A stretch of 64,000 nucleotides of DNA, from contig NZ_FRAC01000013.1 in assembly GCF_900142215.1 (NCBI RefSeq), positions 57,187 through 121,186 on the forward strand, in the 5' to 3' direction. Of the stretch, positions 26,791 to 34,668 are shown piece after piece. Numbering within the stretch: the first letter of the stretch is position 1; each line of letters starts with the position of its first letter. The stretch comes from Anaerocolumna jejuensis DSM 15929 (GTDB taxonomy: Bacteria > Bacillota > Clostridia > Lachnospirales > Lachnospiraceae). The translations under genes were made by a program, and so were the position numbers. The notes under the pieces are model-generated. The model searched no databases. It worked only from the letters and a program-made list of their open reading frames with translations, and had not been told where the DNA came from.

Positions 26791-27795
26791 TTAACTCTCG
26801 ATTACCTCTTTTGCCCATGATTCCTTTTGAGAAATTGGTCTGCCTACTGCAATCATATCTGCTTTGTTCTCGGTTAACAATTTTTCAGCATCTATTCCGT
26901 TAGTTACACCTCCTGCTAATATTACAGGCACAGAAATCGTCTTTTTCACTGCTTCGCTTAAATCTCCAAAATAACCTGCTTCATTATGTCCTGCTCTGAT
27001 GAAGAAACAGAGTCCGCCGGATATGTCCATAAAATCAAGCCCTGCTTCTACCAGCTTTGGAGCGGCAATAGCGGCTTCATCTATCGTACTGCCGCCCTCC
27101 ATATAATCACAGCCACCAAGACGCATACCAAGTAGGAAATTCTCCCCCACTGTCTCTCTGATTGCCTTTATAATTTGAATGTGAAGTTTGATTCTGCCCT
27201 CTATTGTTCTGCCTGTATAATCGTCAGTTCTCTTATTCGTAATAGGAGAGAAAAACTGATTTAACAGATAGCCATGTGCGCTGTGCAGCTCTACACCGTC
27301 AAATCCGGCCTTTTTCACACGAATTGCTGCATCCACAAATGCCTGAATAACAAGATCAATTTCTTTATGCGACATTTCATGTGTATCCTGAAGATCACCT
27401 TTTCCCAATACTTTATTGGGATTGGAAATACCGCTCGGGCTAATGCCTTCCATTAATACAACATCCTTTTTTGCGGCTGCACCGGCATGACTGATTTGCA
27501 TAACCGTTTTACTTCCGTTTTTGTGAATAATATCAGCCAGTTTCGTCAGTCCCGCAATATCAGAATCATCTGATGATGAAAGCTGATTCGTACTTGCTCG
27601 TCCGTCTTCGCGGATAAAGCTGTGCTCAATAATAACAAAACCCGTATAACCCCCCTTCGTTCTTACATCGTAATAATCCAAAAGTTCCTTAGTGACCTTA
27701 CCTGCATTAGATTTTTCCAATGCAACGGGCGCCATTACAAGACGGTTATTGATTTCCGTTTTCCCAACTCGAATCGTTTGTTTTAATTTTGACAT
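26791..27795 (-). CDS. Old Yellow Enzyme-family NADH:flavin oxidoreductase
   Basis: A 334-aa FMN-dependent ene-reductase-type TIM barrel. The start MSKLKQTIRVG at 27795 is placed by AAGGAG just upstream; an upstream in-frame ATG at 27834 would lie ahead of the operator and promoter. Visible motifs are NRLVMAPVA (FMN site), QISHAGAAA, the active-site GVELHSAHGYLLNQF with the His pair, and the C-terminal PVILAGGV...ADMIAVGRP. It reduces activated C=C bonds of electrophiles or quinones, or acts on related substrates. It is paired with a marR gene upstream and is probably induced by the molecule it detoxifies. Confidence 0.88.
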   Translation of the reverse strand: MSKLKQTIRVGKTEINNRLVMAPVALEKSNAGKVTKELLDYYDVRTKGGYTGFVIIEHSFIREDGRASTNQLSSSDDSDIAGLTKLADIIHKNGSKTVMQISHAGAAAKKDVVLMEGISPSGISNPNKVLGKGDLQDTHEMSHKEIDLVIQAFVDAAIRVKKAGFDGVELHSAHGYLLNQFFSPITNKRTDDYTGRTIEGRIKLHIQIIKAIRETVGENFLLGMRLGGCDYMEGGSTIDEAAIAAPKLVEAGLDFMDISGGLCFFIRAGHNEAGYFGDLSEAVKKTISVPVILAGGVTNGIDAEKLLTENKADMIAVGRPISQKESWAKEVIES

Positions 27796-27811
27796 GCTAG
27801 ATTCTCCTTTT

Positions 27812-27851
27812 AGTGTATATACATCATAATTCATTGAAAAGAAGCTGAAAA
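27812..27851 (-). promoter_or_regulatory. Second promoter/MarR operator, in front of the oxidoreductase gene
   Basis: Read on the minus strand, TTTTCA (27851-27846), a 17-bp spacer and TATGAT (27828-27823) form a promoter. A palindrome-like site, GATGTATATACACT (27825-27812), overlaps the -10. It matches the perfect site at 28292-28305 in 12 of 14 positions. Confidence 0.6.
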
Positions 27852-27853
27852 CA

Positions 27854-28270
27854 CTATAATGCTTCTAATGCTTTCAGCATTTTTTCCAATTCTATTATAC
27901 CATTTTCGCCAAGAGCTTCTTTTATTTTTTCCTGTGCTTTTGACCATAAGCCGGCTGCCTGTAAAAGAGTTTTTTCTCCATCTCTTGTCAGAACAAGTTT
28001 ACTATCTCTCGCCCCGTCTGCTTTCGTATCACAAACTAGCCGTTTCTTAATTAATGGCTTAATATTTCTTGCTAGAGTAGACCGATCCAGTTCCGCCATA
28101 TCAGCCAGTTCTCTAAGGCTGCCATTTTCTGCTTTTGATATGTTAAGCAGCAAACCATACTGACTCACCGTCACCTCACTGGGTTCCAGCATTTTATCAT
28201 AAAATCTGGTTAAATTTCCTGTAGTTCTTCGTAATTTAAGACAATAGCAGGAAGTTGGTTTCTTATGCAC
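27854..28270 (-). CDS. MarR-family transcriptional regulator, probably electrophile/redox responsive
   Basis: A 138-aa winged-helix regulator starting at GTG (28270) behind AGGAGG. The MarR domain is clear (QYGLLLNISKAENGSLRELADMAELDRSTLARNIKPLIKKRLV, then the DSKLVLTRDGEK wing). Two cysteines close together near the N-terminus (SCYCLKLRR, Cys8 and Cys10) could sense electrophiles, as in other thiol-based MarR proteins; this is inference. It is followed 58 bp later by the oxidoreductase gene in the same direction and is flanked by two copies of its probable operator. Confidence 0.88.
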   Translation of the reverse strand: MHKKPTSCYCLKLRRTTGNLTRFYDKMLEPSEVTVSQYGLLLNISKAENGSLRELADMAELDRSTLARNIKPLIKKRLVCDTKADGARDSKLVLTRDGEKTLLQAAGLWSKAQEKIKEALGENGIIELEKMLKALEAL

Positions 28271-28291
28271 TTTCTCAATCGCCTCCTTTTC

Positions 28292-28334
28292 GATGTATAT
28301 ACATCATTATATCGTTCTAAATTTAGTTTGTCAA
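28292..28334 (-). promoter_or_regulatory. Consensus promoter with MarR operator in front of the marR gene
   Basis: On the minus strand a perfect TTGACA (28334-28329), a 17-bp spacer and a perfect TATAAT (28311-28306) are followed at once by the perfect 14-bp palindrome GATGTATATACATC (28305-28292). This arrangement is expected for tight autorepression. Confidence 0.82.
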
Positions 28335-28432
28335 TTTAACAATGTAAATTCTGATATATTAAATTATACTAAACATGTTTTATAGCCCTGCAAATTTATT
28401 CCTTAATATAGACGATTAATAAGTAAATTAGG

Positions 28433-28476
28433 GTTTTGTCTACAGTCTGAGGCTGTTTCTTTATTTTGAAACAGCC
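28433..28476. repeat. Right inverted repeat/hairpin of the OYE-marR cassette
   Basis: GTTTTGTCTACAGTCT is followed by GAGGCTGTTTC...GAAACAGCC and a T-rich tail. It is inverted relative to 26735-26779 and nearly identical over about 45 bp. Confidence 0.75.
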
Positions 28477-28507
28477 TTTTTATTTTGGCTAATTATTATT
28501 TTGGAAT

Positions 28508-28563
28508 TTTCGCTGACAAATGTCGTTTTGCATATTGACATTTGTCAGCGAAAGTATTATGTT
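28508..28563 (+). promoter_or_regulatory. 17-bp inverted repeat overlapping a promoter; candidate BlaI-type operator
   Basis: Perfect 17-bp arms (28508-28524 and 28537-28553) surround a 12-nt loop. Each arm contains a dyad of the form GACAnnTGTC (28515-28524 and 28537-28546), reminiscent of the TACAnnTGTA sites of BlaI/MecI/CopY repressors. A perfect -35 TTGACA (28535-28540) lies inside the right arm, with TATGTT (28558-28563) 17 bp later. It reads toward the blaI-like gene, about 300 bp downstream. Confidence 0.55.
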
Positions 28564-28624
28564 ATAAATATGATAAATAATATAAATTTTATCATTAAGC
28601 TTATAATTTAAATTATAAAGTTAT

Positions 28625-28846
28625 GTAACTGCAAAAATTCAACAGTAAAAGTACGTAATAGTAGGTAAGTAATGGCAAAGTAAGTATCTGAAAAAGTATG
28701 CAATTGTGAAATTACAATTGTAAAAGTGAGTTACTGAAAATATGAGTAACTGTAAAAGTATGCAACTGTAAAAGTACATAATTGAAAAAGTAAGTAACTG
28801 TAAAAATGATTAATTGTAAAGGTATGTACTAGCAAATGTGCATAAC
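28625..28846. repeat. Degenerate 14-16-bp tandem repeat array (about 14 units)
   Basis: Consecutive units resemble GTAACTGTAAAAGTAT. The best-preserved are at 28746-28761, 28762-28777 and 28794-28809; outer units have drifted and vary from 14 to 16 bp. It fills the leader between the candidate promoter at 28535 and the blaI-like start. There are no CRISPR-like unique spacers and no ORF. Confidence 0.75.
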
Positions 28847-28868
28847 TACACGGGAATGGAGGAACATA

Positions 28869-29270
28869 ATGGGTCATAAAGAAAATTATGAAAGGCTGCC
28901 GGATTCGGAGCTATTGATTATGCAGATTATCTGGCAGTCGAGAAAAGCAGTTGGAACAGGCAGTATCGTGGAACAGGTATGTGAGCAGAAGGATTGGTCC
29001 CGCTCAACAGTACAGGTACTATTAACCCGTCTGGAAGAGAGGGGATTTATCGAAATTAAAAAGAAGGGCAGGCTCAATTACTATGTTCCGCTGGTCAAGG
29101 AAGAAGAGTATTTATCCAAAGAGACGAAAACATTCTTAGATCAGTTTTATGGCAGCTCCTATAAGAAGCTGATTGCCTCCCTGGTTCAAAGAAAAGAAAT
29201 TACCGAAGAGGATATTGATGATATTATTCATATTATCAAAGATGCAAAGGGAGGTGAGGAGAATGAATAG
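28869..29270 (+). CDS. BlaI/MecI/CopY-family repressor
   Basis: A 133-aa winged-helix repressor. Start 28869 follows TGGAGGA; the in-frame ATG at 28836 has no RBS. The DNA-binding domain reads LPDSELLIMQIIWQSRKAVGTGSIVEQ...WSRSTVQVLLTRLEERGFIEIKKKGRLNYYVPLV, followed by a helical dimerisation tail (YLSKETKTFLDQFYGSS). It overlaps the M56-LCP gene by 8 nt. In BlaI-BlaR1 pairs the repressor is cleaved after the membrane peptidase senses a signal. Confidence 0.92.
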   Translation: MGHKENYERLPDSELLIMQIIWQSRKAVGTGSIVEQVCEQKDWSRSTVQVLLTRLEERGFIEIKKKGRLNYYVPLVKEEEYLSKETKTFLDQFYGSSYKKLIASLVQRKEITEEDIDDIIHIIKDAKGGEENE

Positions 29271-31221
29271 CCTTTTTCTCACGGTGGCAGGTTTATCCTT
29301 AGCATGCTCCGCTGTAATTTTATGCGTCATTTTGCTTAATAAGATTTTCTGGAAGAATTATTCAAGACAGTGGATATATATTATATGGGCTGTAATTGCC
29401 ATTCGGCTGATAATACCTGTAAATATCGGCATCATTGATATCCCGGAGGTCTTTAATCTCACTGCTGGAGAAAAGAGCTTTCCGTTATCGGATGACAGCA
29501 TAACGAATCCAAACAGTTTGCAGGCAGGTGGCGACTCAGGAAAGAAAATGGAGCAGCCGCTGATGGATGCTGTGCAAAAGCAGCAGGGAGACACTGGCCT
29601 CTCAGATACGGTAAAATCACAGGATATAACAATAGGTAAAGAGGCTGCGGCACCTGGAAAACTTCCCTTTCCATTGTTAAATGGTTTAGCAGTTATTTGG
29701 ATAGCCGGTGCAGTTCTTTTTCTGCTCTATCATTTAACGGCCTATGTATATTTTAAAAGAAAAATCTCCAGGTGGAGCATACCGGTCCAAAAGAAGGAGG
29801 TACTGGAACAATTTGATGGCCTTTGCAATGAATTGGGCCTGAAGCATAAATTGAAGCTTGTTACAAGCACACAGGTCTCCTCGCCGGTTCTTGCCGGTTT
29901 TGCAAAGCCATGTATTGTATTGCCCTCACAGGAATTTACAAAGGAGCAGTATTATTTTATCCTGAAGCATGAGTTGATACACTATTGCCATCATGACCTG
30001 GCCTATAAATTCATTTTGCTATTGGCAAATGCCCTGCACTGGTTTAATCCATTGATTTATTATATGGTTTATCTGGCTAATAACGATATAGAATTGTACT
30101 GCGATGAAAAGCTGGTGGCACAGAATAATCTGGTGTTCCGGGAAAATTACAGCAAAATACTCCTTCATATCATGACAGGAGCAAAAAAGGATACAATACT
30201 TCTTTCTACAGGCTTTAACGGAGGAAATAAGCAGATAAAGAAGCGTTTCTTCCAGATAATGAATGCCAAGCCGTCTAAAAAGGGTATTTGCTTTATTATA
30301 AGCCTGTTATGTCTCATTGTTTTGGCAGGAAATCTGGTTAGCGGCCTATTGCCGGCAAAAGCCAGTACCAGCAAATTAAGCAATGTACAAACCAATGGGT
30401 TGGATTTAACAGCAGCGCCTGATCCGGTAAAGGATATAGAAAAGTTAAGTAATATTTTAATAGTGGGGCTGGATGATATTGGTACGGAGGATAAAGAGGC
30501 AGATGCACGAGCAGACAGTGTTTTAGTTGTCAGTGTAAATCCTTCCGGGAAAGAAATATATCTGACTTCCTTTCTGAGGGATATGTATCTGGAAGTTCCC
30601 GGACATGGGAAGGATAAATTAAGTAAAGTCTATACGTTAGGAGGCACCGGACTTATTCAGAAGACCATTGAAGGGAATTTTGGACTTACCATTGACCATA
30701 CGGTGACAGTTAAGATGAAAGCTTTTGAGAAGATAATTGATACCATAGGCGGTGTAAGGATAGAATTATCCAAAGAAGAGGCGGAATATCTGAATAAGAC
30801 CAATTACATATCGAATAAGAAATATCGGAATGTAATTCCGGGAGAGCAGAGATTAAACGGAAACCAGGTGCTGGGCTACGCCAGGGTACGAAAGGTGCCG
30901 GCAATGGACGGGGAAGGAGATGACTTTGGCAGGACTGACCGCTTAAGAAAAATACTCTCCTCCATTATCGGAGAATGCAGTAAAAAGAAGACCAGTGAGC
31001 TGTTACTGATATTAAATCAGATAATACCAAATGTTTCCACGGATTTGAAGCTGGATGAGCTTTCCCGGTATCTTACTGCCGTATTACAGGAAAATGTTCA
31101 AACGAAGACATTATCCATTCCGGCAGAAGGCGCATATACCCTGGGAAGGCAGGAGGGGATGAGCGTACTGGAGCCGGATTTGGATAAGAACAAAGCTGTT
31201 TTAAAGGAAATCAATCCTTAA
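29263..31221 (+). CDS. Fusion protein: M56 (BlaR1-type) membrane metallopeptidase plus LytR-CpsA-Psr (LCP) domain
   Basis: A 652-aa protein starting at ATG 29263 behind GAGGTGAGGA. Membrane segments lie near residues 2-25, 35-55 and 140-160. The M56 zinc peptidase has HELIH with His236, Glu237 and His240, and downstream ALHWFNPLIYYM...DIELYCDEKLV. Another membrane segment lies near 345-365. The C-terminal extracellular part (about 395-640) is an LCP domain: ILIVGLDD, TSFLRDMYLEVPGHGKDKLS, IDTIGGVRIEL, and DDFGRTDRLRKIL with the conserved arginines. Classical BlaR1 has a penicillin-binding domain here. LCP domains bind polyprenyl-pyrophosphate glycans and attach polymers to peptidoglycan, so the sensor may respond to a lipid-linked wall precursor, or the LCP part may be an enzyme. 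Both are inference. Confidence 0.88.
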   Translation: MNSLFLTVAGLSLACSAVILCVILLNKIFWKNYSRQWIYIIWAVIAIRLIIPVNIGIIDIPEVFNLTAGEKSFPLSDDSITNPNSLQAGGDSGKKMEQPLMDAVQKQQGDTGLSDTVKSQDITIGKEAAAPGKLPFPLLNGLAVIWIAGAVLFLLYHLTAYVYFKRKISRWSIPVQKKEVLEQFDGLCNELGLKHKLKLVTSTQVSSPVLAGFAKPCIVLPSQEFTKEQYYFILKHELIHYCHHDLAYKFILLLANALHWFNPLIYYMVYLANNDIELYCDEKLVAQNNLVFRENYSKILLHIMTGAKKDTILLSTGFNGGNKQIKKRFFQIMNAKPSKKGICFIISLLCLIVLAGNLVSGLLPAKASTSKLSNVQTNGLDLTAAPDPVKDIEKLSNILIVGLDDIGTEDKEADARADSVLVVSVNPSGKEIYLTSFLRDMYLEVPGHGKDKLSKVYTLGGTGLIQKTIEGNFGLTIDHTVTVKMKAFEKIIDTIGGVRIELSKEEAEYLNKTNYISNKKYRNVIPGEQRLNGNQVLGYARVRKVPAMDGEGDDFGRTDRLRKILSSIIGECSKKKTSELLLILNQIIPNVSTDLKLDELSRYLTAVLQENVQTKTLSIPAEGAYTLGRQEGMSVLEPDLDKNKAVLKEINP

Positions 31222-31415
31222 GTTATCATGGAAAAGAGGGGGAAGATTACGGGCTGAATCAGCTTTATAGGGCAAATAACCGGATTAAAATCCATCTCCC
31301 TTCATTCTTACAGAAAGGCAGTTCAAAAAGTTAATAATGCTGGTATAGCAAATGAAACATGACATACAGTTGTCGAGTATCATCTGCTATGGTTAAAGAA
31401 AAGGAGGGCAGATTG

Positions 31416-32039
31416 ATGCAGATAAATATAGAAGAGAATCTAATGGATTTCACAGAGACTAAAGGTATCTTAAGGCAGGGCATTCAATTACCGGAGGTTG
31501 TTCTGGATGCCGAAAAGATTAAGGTCATTATGATTAATGAGGTCCCTCCGGAGGATCCCAATGATAATTTTTACAGCAAGGCAGAAAATCCAGGCTATAT
31601 GCAGACCACCCTCACACTTTTTAAGGATGCCGGTATCTCAATTAACAGCATCCAAGACATCATAAACCGTGGAATTTACTTAACTACGGCCGTAAAGTCA
31701 CCCAAAACCGGATATGCCGTAGAGAAAGAAAGGATAGAGGAGCACCTTCCCATACTGGAATATGAAATAGGATTGTTTCCGAACCTAAAGGTTATTATGT
31801 TAATGGGTGATGTAGCAAAGAAATCATTTAATATGATAGCCAAAAAGAATACAAAGAAAAATGCAATCCCGGCAGGGAGCACTTATAAAATCCGTGACAA
31901 TGAGTTTTTTTATGAAAACCTTCGTTTATTCCCTTCCTATATTATGACAGGCGGAAACATACTGATTGAAAAATCCAAATGCCGGATGATAACGGATGAT
32001 ATTAGAAGAATGGAAGAATATTTACAGAAGAATACTTGA
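31416..32039 (+). CDS. Uracil-DNA glycosylase superfamily-like protein
   Basis: A 207-aa cytoplasmic protein; the start is placed by AAGGAGGG before ATG 31416. The segment VIMINEVPPEDPNDNF...TLFKDAGI resembles the first motif region of family 4/5 UDGs. FPNLKVIMLMGDVAKKSFNMI matches their LLLG-x-x-A pattern, and RLFPSYIMTGGNI may replace the HPSP-type second motif. The cysteine set of Fe-S UDGs is absent and the catalytic motifs are unusual, so nucleobase excision is uncertain. It has no obvious operon partner. Confidence 0.5.
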   Translation: MQINIEENLMDFTETKGILRQGIQLPEVVLDAEKIKVIMINEVPPEDPNDNFYSKAENPGYMQTTLTLFKDAGISINSIQDIINRGIYLTTAVKSPKTGYAVEKERIEEHLPILEYEIGLFPNLKVIMLMGDVAKKSFNMIAKKNTKKNAIPAGSTYKIRDNEFFYENLRLFPSYIMTGGNILIEKSKCRMITDDIRRMEEYLQKNT

Positions 32040-32064
32040 TTGCTGTAATTCATCCAAGATTTTA

Positions 32065-32079
32065 TGTGACTTTGTCACA
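32065..32079. promoter_or_regulatory. Palindromic candidate operator upstream of thioredoxin
   Basis: TGTGAC-TTT-GTCACA is a perfect 6-bp inverted repeat with a 3-nt centre, lying 20 bp before a TATAAT at 32100-32105. The regulator is unknown. Confidence 0.4.
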
Positions 32080-32164
32080 GAGAAATAAAAGAAAAAGACT
32101 ATAATAAAATCATAAAAAGTATTCAAACTAATTCATATAGAAAAACAGCAAAGGAGAGAACGAA

Positions 32165-32476
32165 ATGAGCGTATTAAAAATAACAAAGGATAATTTTAAT
32201 CAGGAAGTTGTTGAGTCGGACAAGCCCGTACTATTAGATTTCTGGGCTTCCTGGTGCGGTCCCTGTAAAATGGTCGGACCTATTGTAGAGCAGGTTGCAG
32301 AGGAAACCATAGATACCGTGAAGGTAGGTAAAGTAAATGTAGATGAAGAACCGGAGCTTGCACAGCAGTTTCGTGTAATGAGCATACCGACCCTTGTTGT
32401 AATGAAGGATGGGAAAGTGGTAGAAACCAGTGTAGGTGTAAAACCGAAGCAGGCGATTTTATCCATGCTTCCATAA
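32165..32476 (+). CDS. trxA: Thioredoxin
   Basis: A 103-aa thioredoxin of normal length with the redox motif WCGPCK in LDFWASWCGPCKMVGP and the cis-proline region MSIPTLVVMKDGK. It reduces protein disulfides in the cytoplasm using electrons from thioredoxin reductase, which is not in this window. The RBS AAAGGAGAG is well spaced. It is monocistronic, with a promoter-like TATAAT at 32100-32105 and a terminator at 32578. Confidence 0.96.
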   Translation: MSVLKITKDNFNQEVVESDKPVLLDFWASWCGPCKMVGPIVEQVAEETIDTVKVGKVNVDEEPELAQQFRVMSIPTLVVMKDGKVVETSVGVKPKQAILSMLP

Positions 32477-32577
32477 TAACCATACAGTTAGGAACCTGTT
32501 TTTAGAGGATGTCTGTCCTTCTAAGAGCAGGGAGGATAATGGCGAGTGGCAGGCAGCACATAAGCTTTTGATAAATA

Positions 32578-32645
32578 GGGTATATCTTTTAAAGGTTTTG
32601 GGTTTTAAAATCCAATTCCTATAAAAGATATACCCTCTTTTTTAG
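32578..32645 (+). terminator. Strong terminator after thioredoxin
   Basis: A 14-bp perfect outer stem (GGGTATATCTTTTA 32578-32591 with 32622-32635) holds an inner GGTTTT/AAAATCC hairpin and is followed by a seven-T run. The rest of 32477-32834 shows no gene. Confidence 0.85.
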
Positions 32646-32834
32646 GTCACTGTCTTGTCCTTTGGTGGAAAAGTAAAAAGGAAAGATACTAAGTTTCCCG
32701 ATGTAGGACCGGATTACTAAATTAAAATATCTGTAATTGGCACAAGTTCATCTAGCAATCAAGTATGGAAAATAGGTGTAAACTGTGATAAGATTTACTC
32801 AGATAACAGCACAGCTCCCGGAGGTTAATACAAG

Positions 32835-33632
32835 ATGAACAGTAAAGTTGAAAATAGAAGAAGGGAAATCAGCAGGCTTGTAAAAGAAAAATATGAGGTT
32901 ACGGTAACAGATATGGCAGCTCTCTTTGGTGTTACAATGGAGACCATCCGGGGCGACTTCGATTATCTGGCAGAGCAGGAAGGCTTTGTAAGAGGACATG
33001 GGAATCTGACAAGGCCGGAAAAGGCAAAGTACAAGGAGCATTATCTGTTTCATGAACGCCAGCTTTTGCAAAAGGAAGAAAAAAAGCAGATCTGTAAAAA
33101 GGCTGCGGAACTGATAACGGACGGAGACAGTATCTATCTGGATTCCGGTTCTACAGTAACCTATCTTTTGCCTGAACTGACAGAAAAAAAGGGACTTACA
33201 GTAGTTACGAACTCCATTGCCTGTCTCTTTTGCTATATCATGGAGGGATATCAGGAAGCCTTTAAGGAACAGGGGCATCGATTTCTCTTCTTAGGAGGAG
33301 AGGTGGAACCGAACATCCGCATGACTTACGGTACTTTTTTCGAGCAGTGTGTAACGGAAATTTCCTATGACCGCGTATTCTTTTCGGCAGATGCTCTGGA
33401 TATGGATTTTGGCTGCAGTAATGTGGACTATCAGGCATATTCTGCAATTAAACCCGTATTCAGACAGGTGCGAAACAGGATTCTGCTGGCAGACAGCAGT
33501 AAATTCAATCGTAAGGCGGCCTACCGGGTAGCCGGCTGGAAGGAGATTGACTGCCTTATCACTGCAGGAGAATTGAAAGACGACTGGAAGCTTTTTTTGG
33601 AGAACAGACGGATACCCCATTACCAGGTATAA
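32835..33632 (+). CDS. DeoR/GlpR-family transcriptional regulator
   Basis: A 265-aa regulator with an N-terminal DeoR HTH (VTVTDMAALFGVTMETIRGDFDYLAEQEGFVRGHGNL). The DeoRC sensor domain is isomerase-like, with DGDSIYLDSGSTVTYLLPEL, VVTNS and LLADSSKFN. DeoRC domains normally sense sugar phosphates. It is the first gene before a Ugp-like importer, a PHP hydrolase and a HAD phosphatase, so it most likely represses that operon in response to a phosphorylated intermediate. The RBS CCCGGAGG is good. Confidence 0.88.
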   Translation: MNSKVENRRREISRLVKEKYEVTVTDMAALFGVTMETIRGDFDYLAEQEGFVRGHGNLTRPEKAKYKEHYLFHERQLLQKEEKKQICKKAAELITDGDSIYLDSGSTVTYLLPELTEKKGLTVVTNSIACLFCYIMEGYQEAFKEQGHRFLFLGGEVEPNIRMTYGTFFEQCVTEISYDRVFFSADALDMDFGCSNVDYQAYSAIKPVFRQVRNRILLADSSKFNRKAAYRVAGWKEIDCLITAGELKDDWKLFLENRRIPHYQV

Positions 33633-33661
33633 AATTTGCTTTTTGAATAAAAACAAAATTT

Positions 33662-33731
33662 AATAGAGCGAAAACAAAGTAAAAGAGAAAATTTATCAAT
33701 TCTTTTACATTGTTTTCACTCTATTTTTTTG
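33662..33731 (+). terminator. Long 24-bp hairpin with T-tract between the deoR-type gene and the importer
   Basis: AATAGAGCGAAAACAAAGTA... (33662-33685) pairs with 33702-33725 with only three mismatches and is followed by seven T. It can terminate the regulator transcript. Because it lies in the leader of the importer operon, it could also be an attenuator or contain the operator. Confidence 0.7.
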
Positions 33732-33785
33732 TTTTTATAATAAAATACCAATTAAGAACATTGAGGAAGGTGTGAAAGGAGAACC

Positions 33786-34655
33786 ATGAAGAAAGATACC
33801 TGGGCACGAATAGGATTTACAGTACCATTTTTAATACCGCTGCTGCTATTTTGGATTATTCCGTTATTCCTTGCATTTGGCATCAGCTTTACGGACTGGG
33901 ATTACATATCACCGAATATAGGGTTTGTGGGATTGGATAATTATAAAGATATTTTTACGGATTCGGATTTTATAAAAGCCCTGTTTAATACGTTTTATTT
34001 TGCGGTAGGAACCATTCCGCCTACACTGCTTATCAGCTTTGGACTGGCTCTGCTTTTTGAAAAGCAGTTCCGCGGCAGCAGACTGTTCCGCAGTATCATT
34101 TTTAGCCCCTATATAACGCCGACAGTAGCAGTTTCCATGGTGTGGTCCTGGATATACGAGCCGGAGAGAGGCTTTGCCAATCATTTGCTGGGGCTTTTCG
34201 GGATTGCTCCCCTTCCCTGGCTGCAGGATAGCTCCACAGCGATGATTTCCATCATTCTCTTTACCATATGGAAGTCCTTGGGCTGGACCTTTCTGTTTTA
34301 TATTGGAGCCCTGGCAGCGGTGCCAAAGAGTACCTATGAGGCTGCCGATATTGACGGAGCTTCCTATGGCCGCAAGCTTTTGCATATCACGCTGCCGCTT
34401 ATATCACCGACAACCTTTTTCCTCTTTGTTGTCAATCTGATTCAATCCATTCAGGTCTATGACCAGATTCAGATTATGACACAGGGAGGCCCCGGCGGAA
34501 GTACCACTACTTTGCTGTACATGTATTATGACAAATCCTTTCAGAACTTTAAGATGGGACCTGCCAACAGCATTGCCATGATAATTCTGATAATCATTGT
34601 TGTGCTGTCACTGCTTTCCGACCGTATCAGCAGCCGGTTTGTGCATTATGAATAA
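33786..34655 (+). CDS. ABC transporter permease, UgpA/MalF type
   Basis: A 289-aa permease with six predicted membrane segments. The EAA loop is EAADIDGASYGRKLLHITLPLISPT. The conserved C-terminal MTQGGPGGSTTTLLYMYYDKSF is typical of UgpA-type permeases. It begins a UgpA-UgpE-UgpB-like set with 13-nt and 34-nt gaps. Confidence 0.88.
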   Translation: MKKDTWARIGFTVPFLIPLLLFWIIPLFLAFGISFTDWDYISPNIGFVGLDNYKDIFTDSDFIKALFNTFYFAVGTIPPTLLISFGLALLFEKQFRGSRLFRSIIFSPYITPTVAVSMVWSWIYEPERGFANHLLGLFGIAPLPWLQDSSTAMISIILFTIWKSLGWTFLFYIGALAAVPKSTYEAADIDGASYGRKLLHITLPLISPTTFFLFVVNLIQSIQVYDQIQIMTQGGPGGSTTTLLYMYYDKSFQNFKMGPANSIAMIILIIIVVLSLLSDRISSRFVHYE

Positions 34656-34668
34656 GGGAGGAACTGAG

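Noticed and set aside
28625..28846. CRISPR array
   Set aside because: Units are contiguous and degenerate, have no unique spacers, and no cas gene is nearby.
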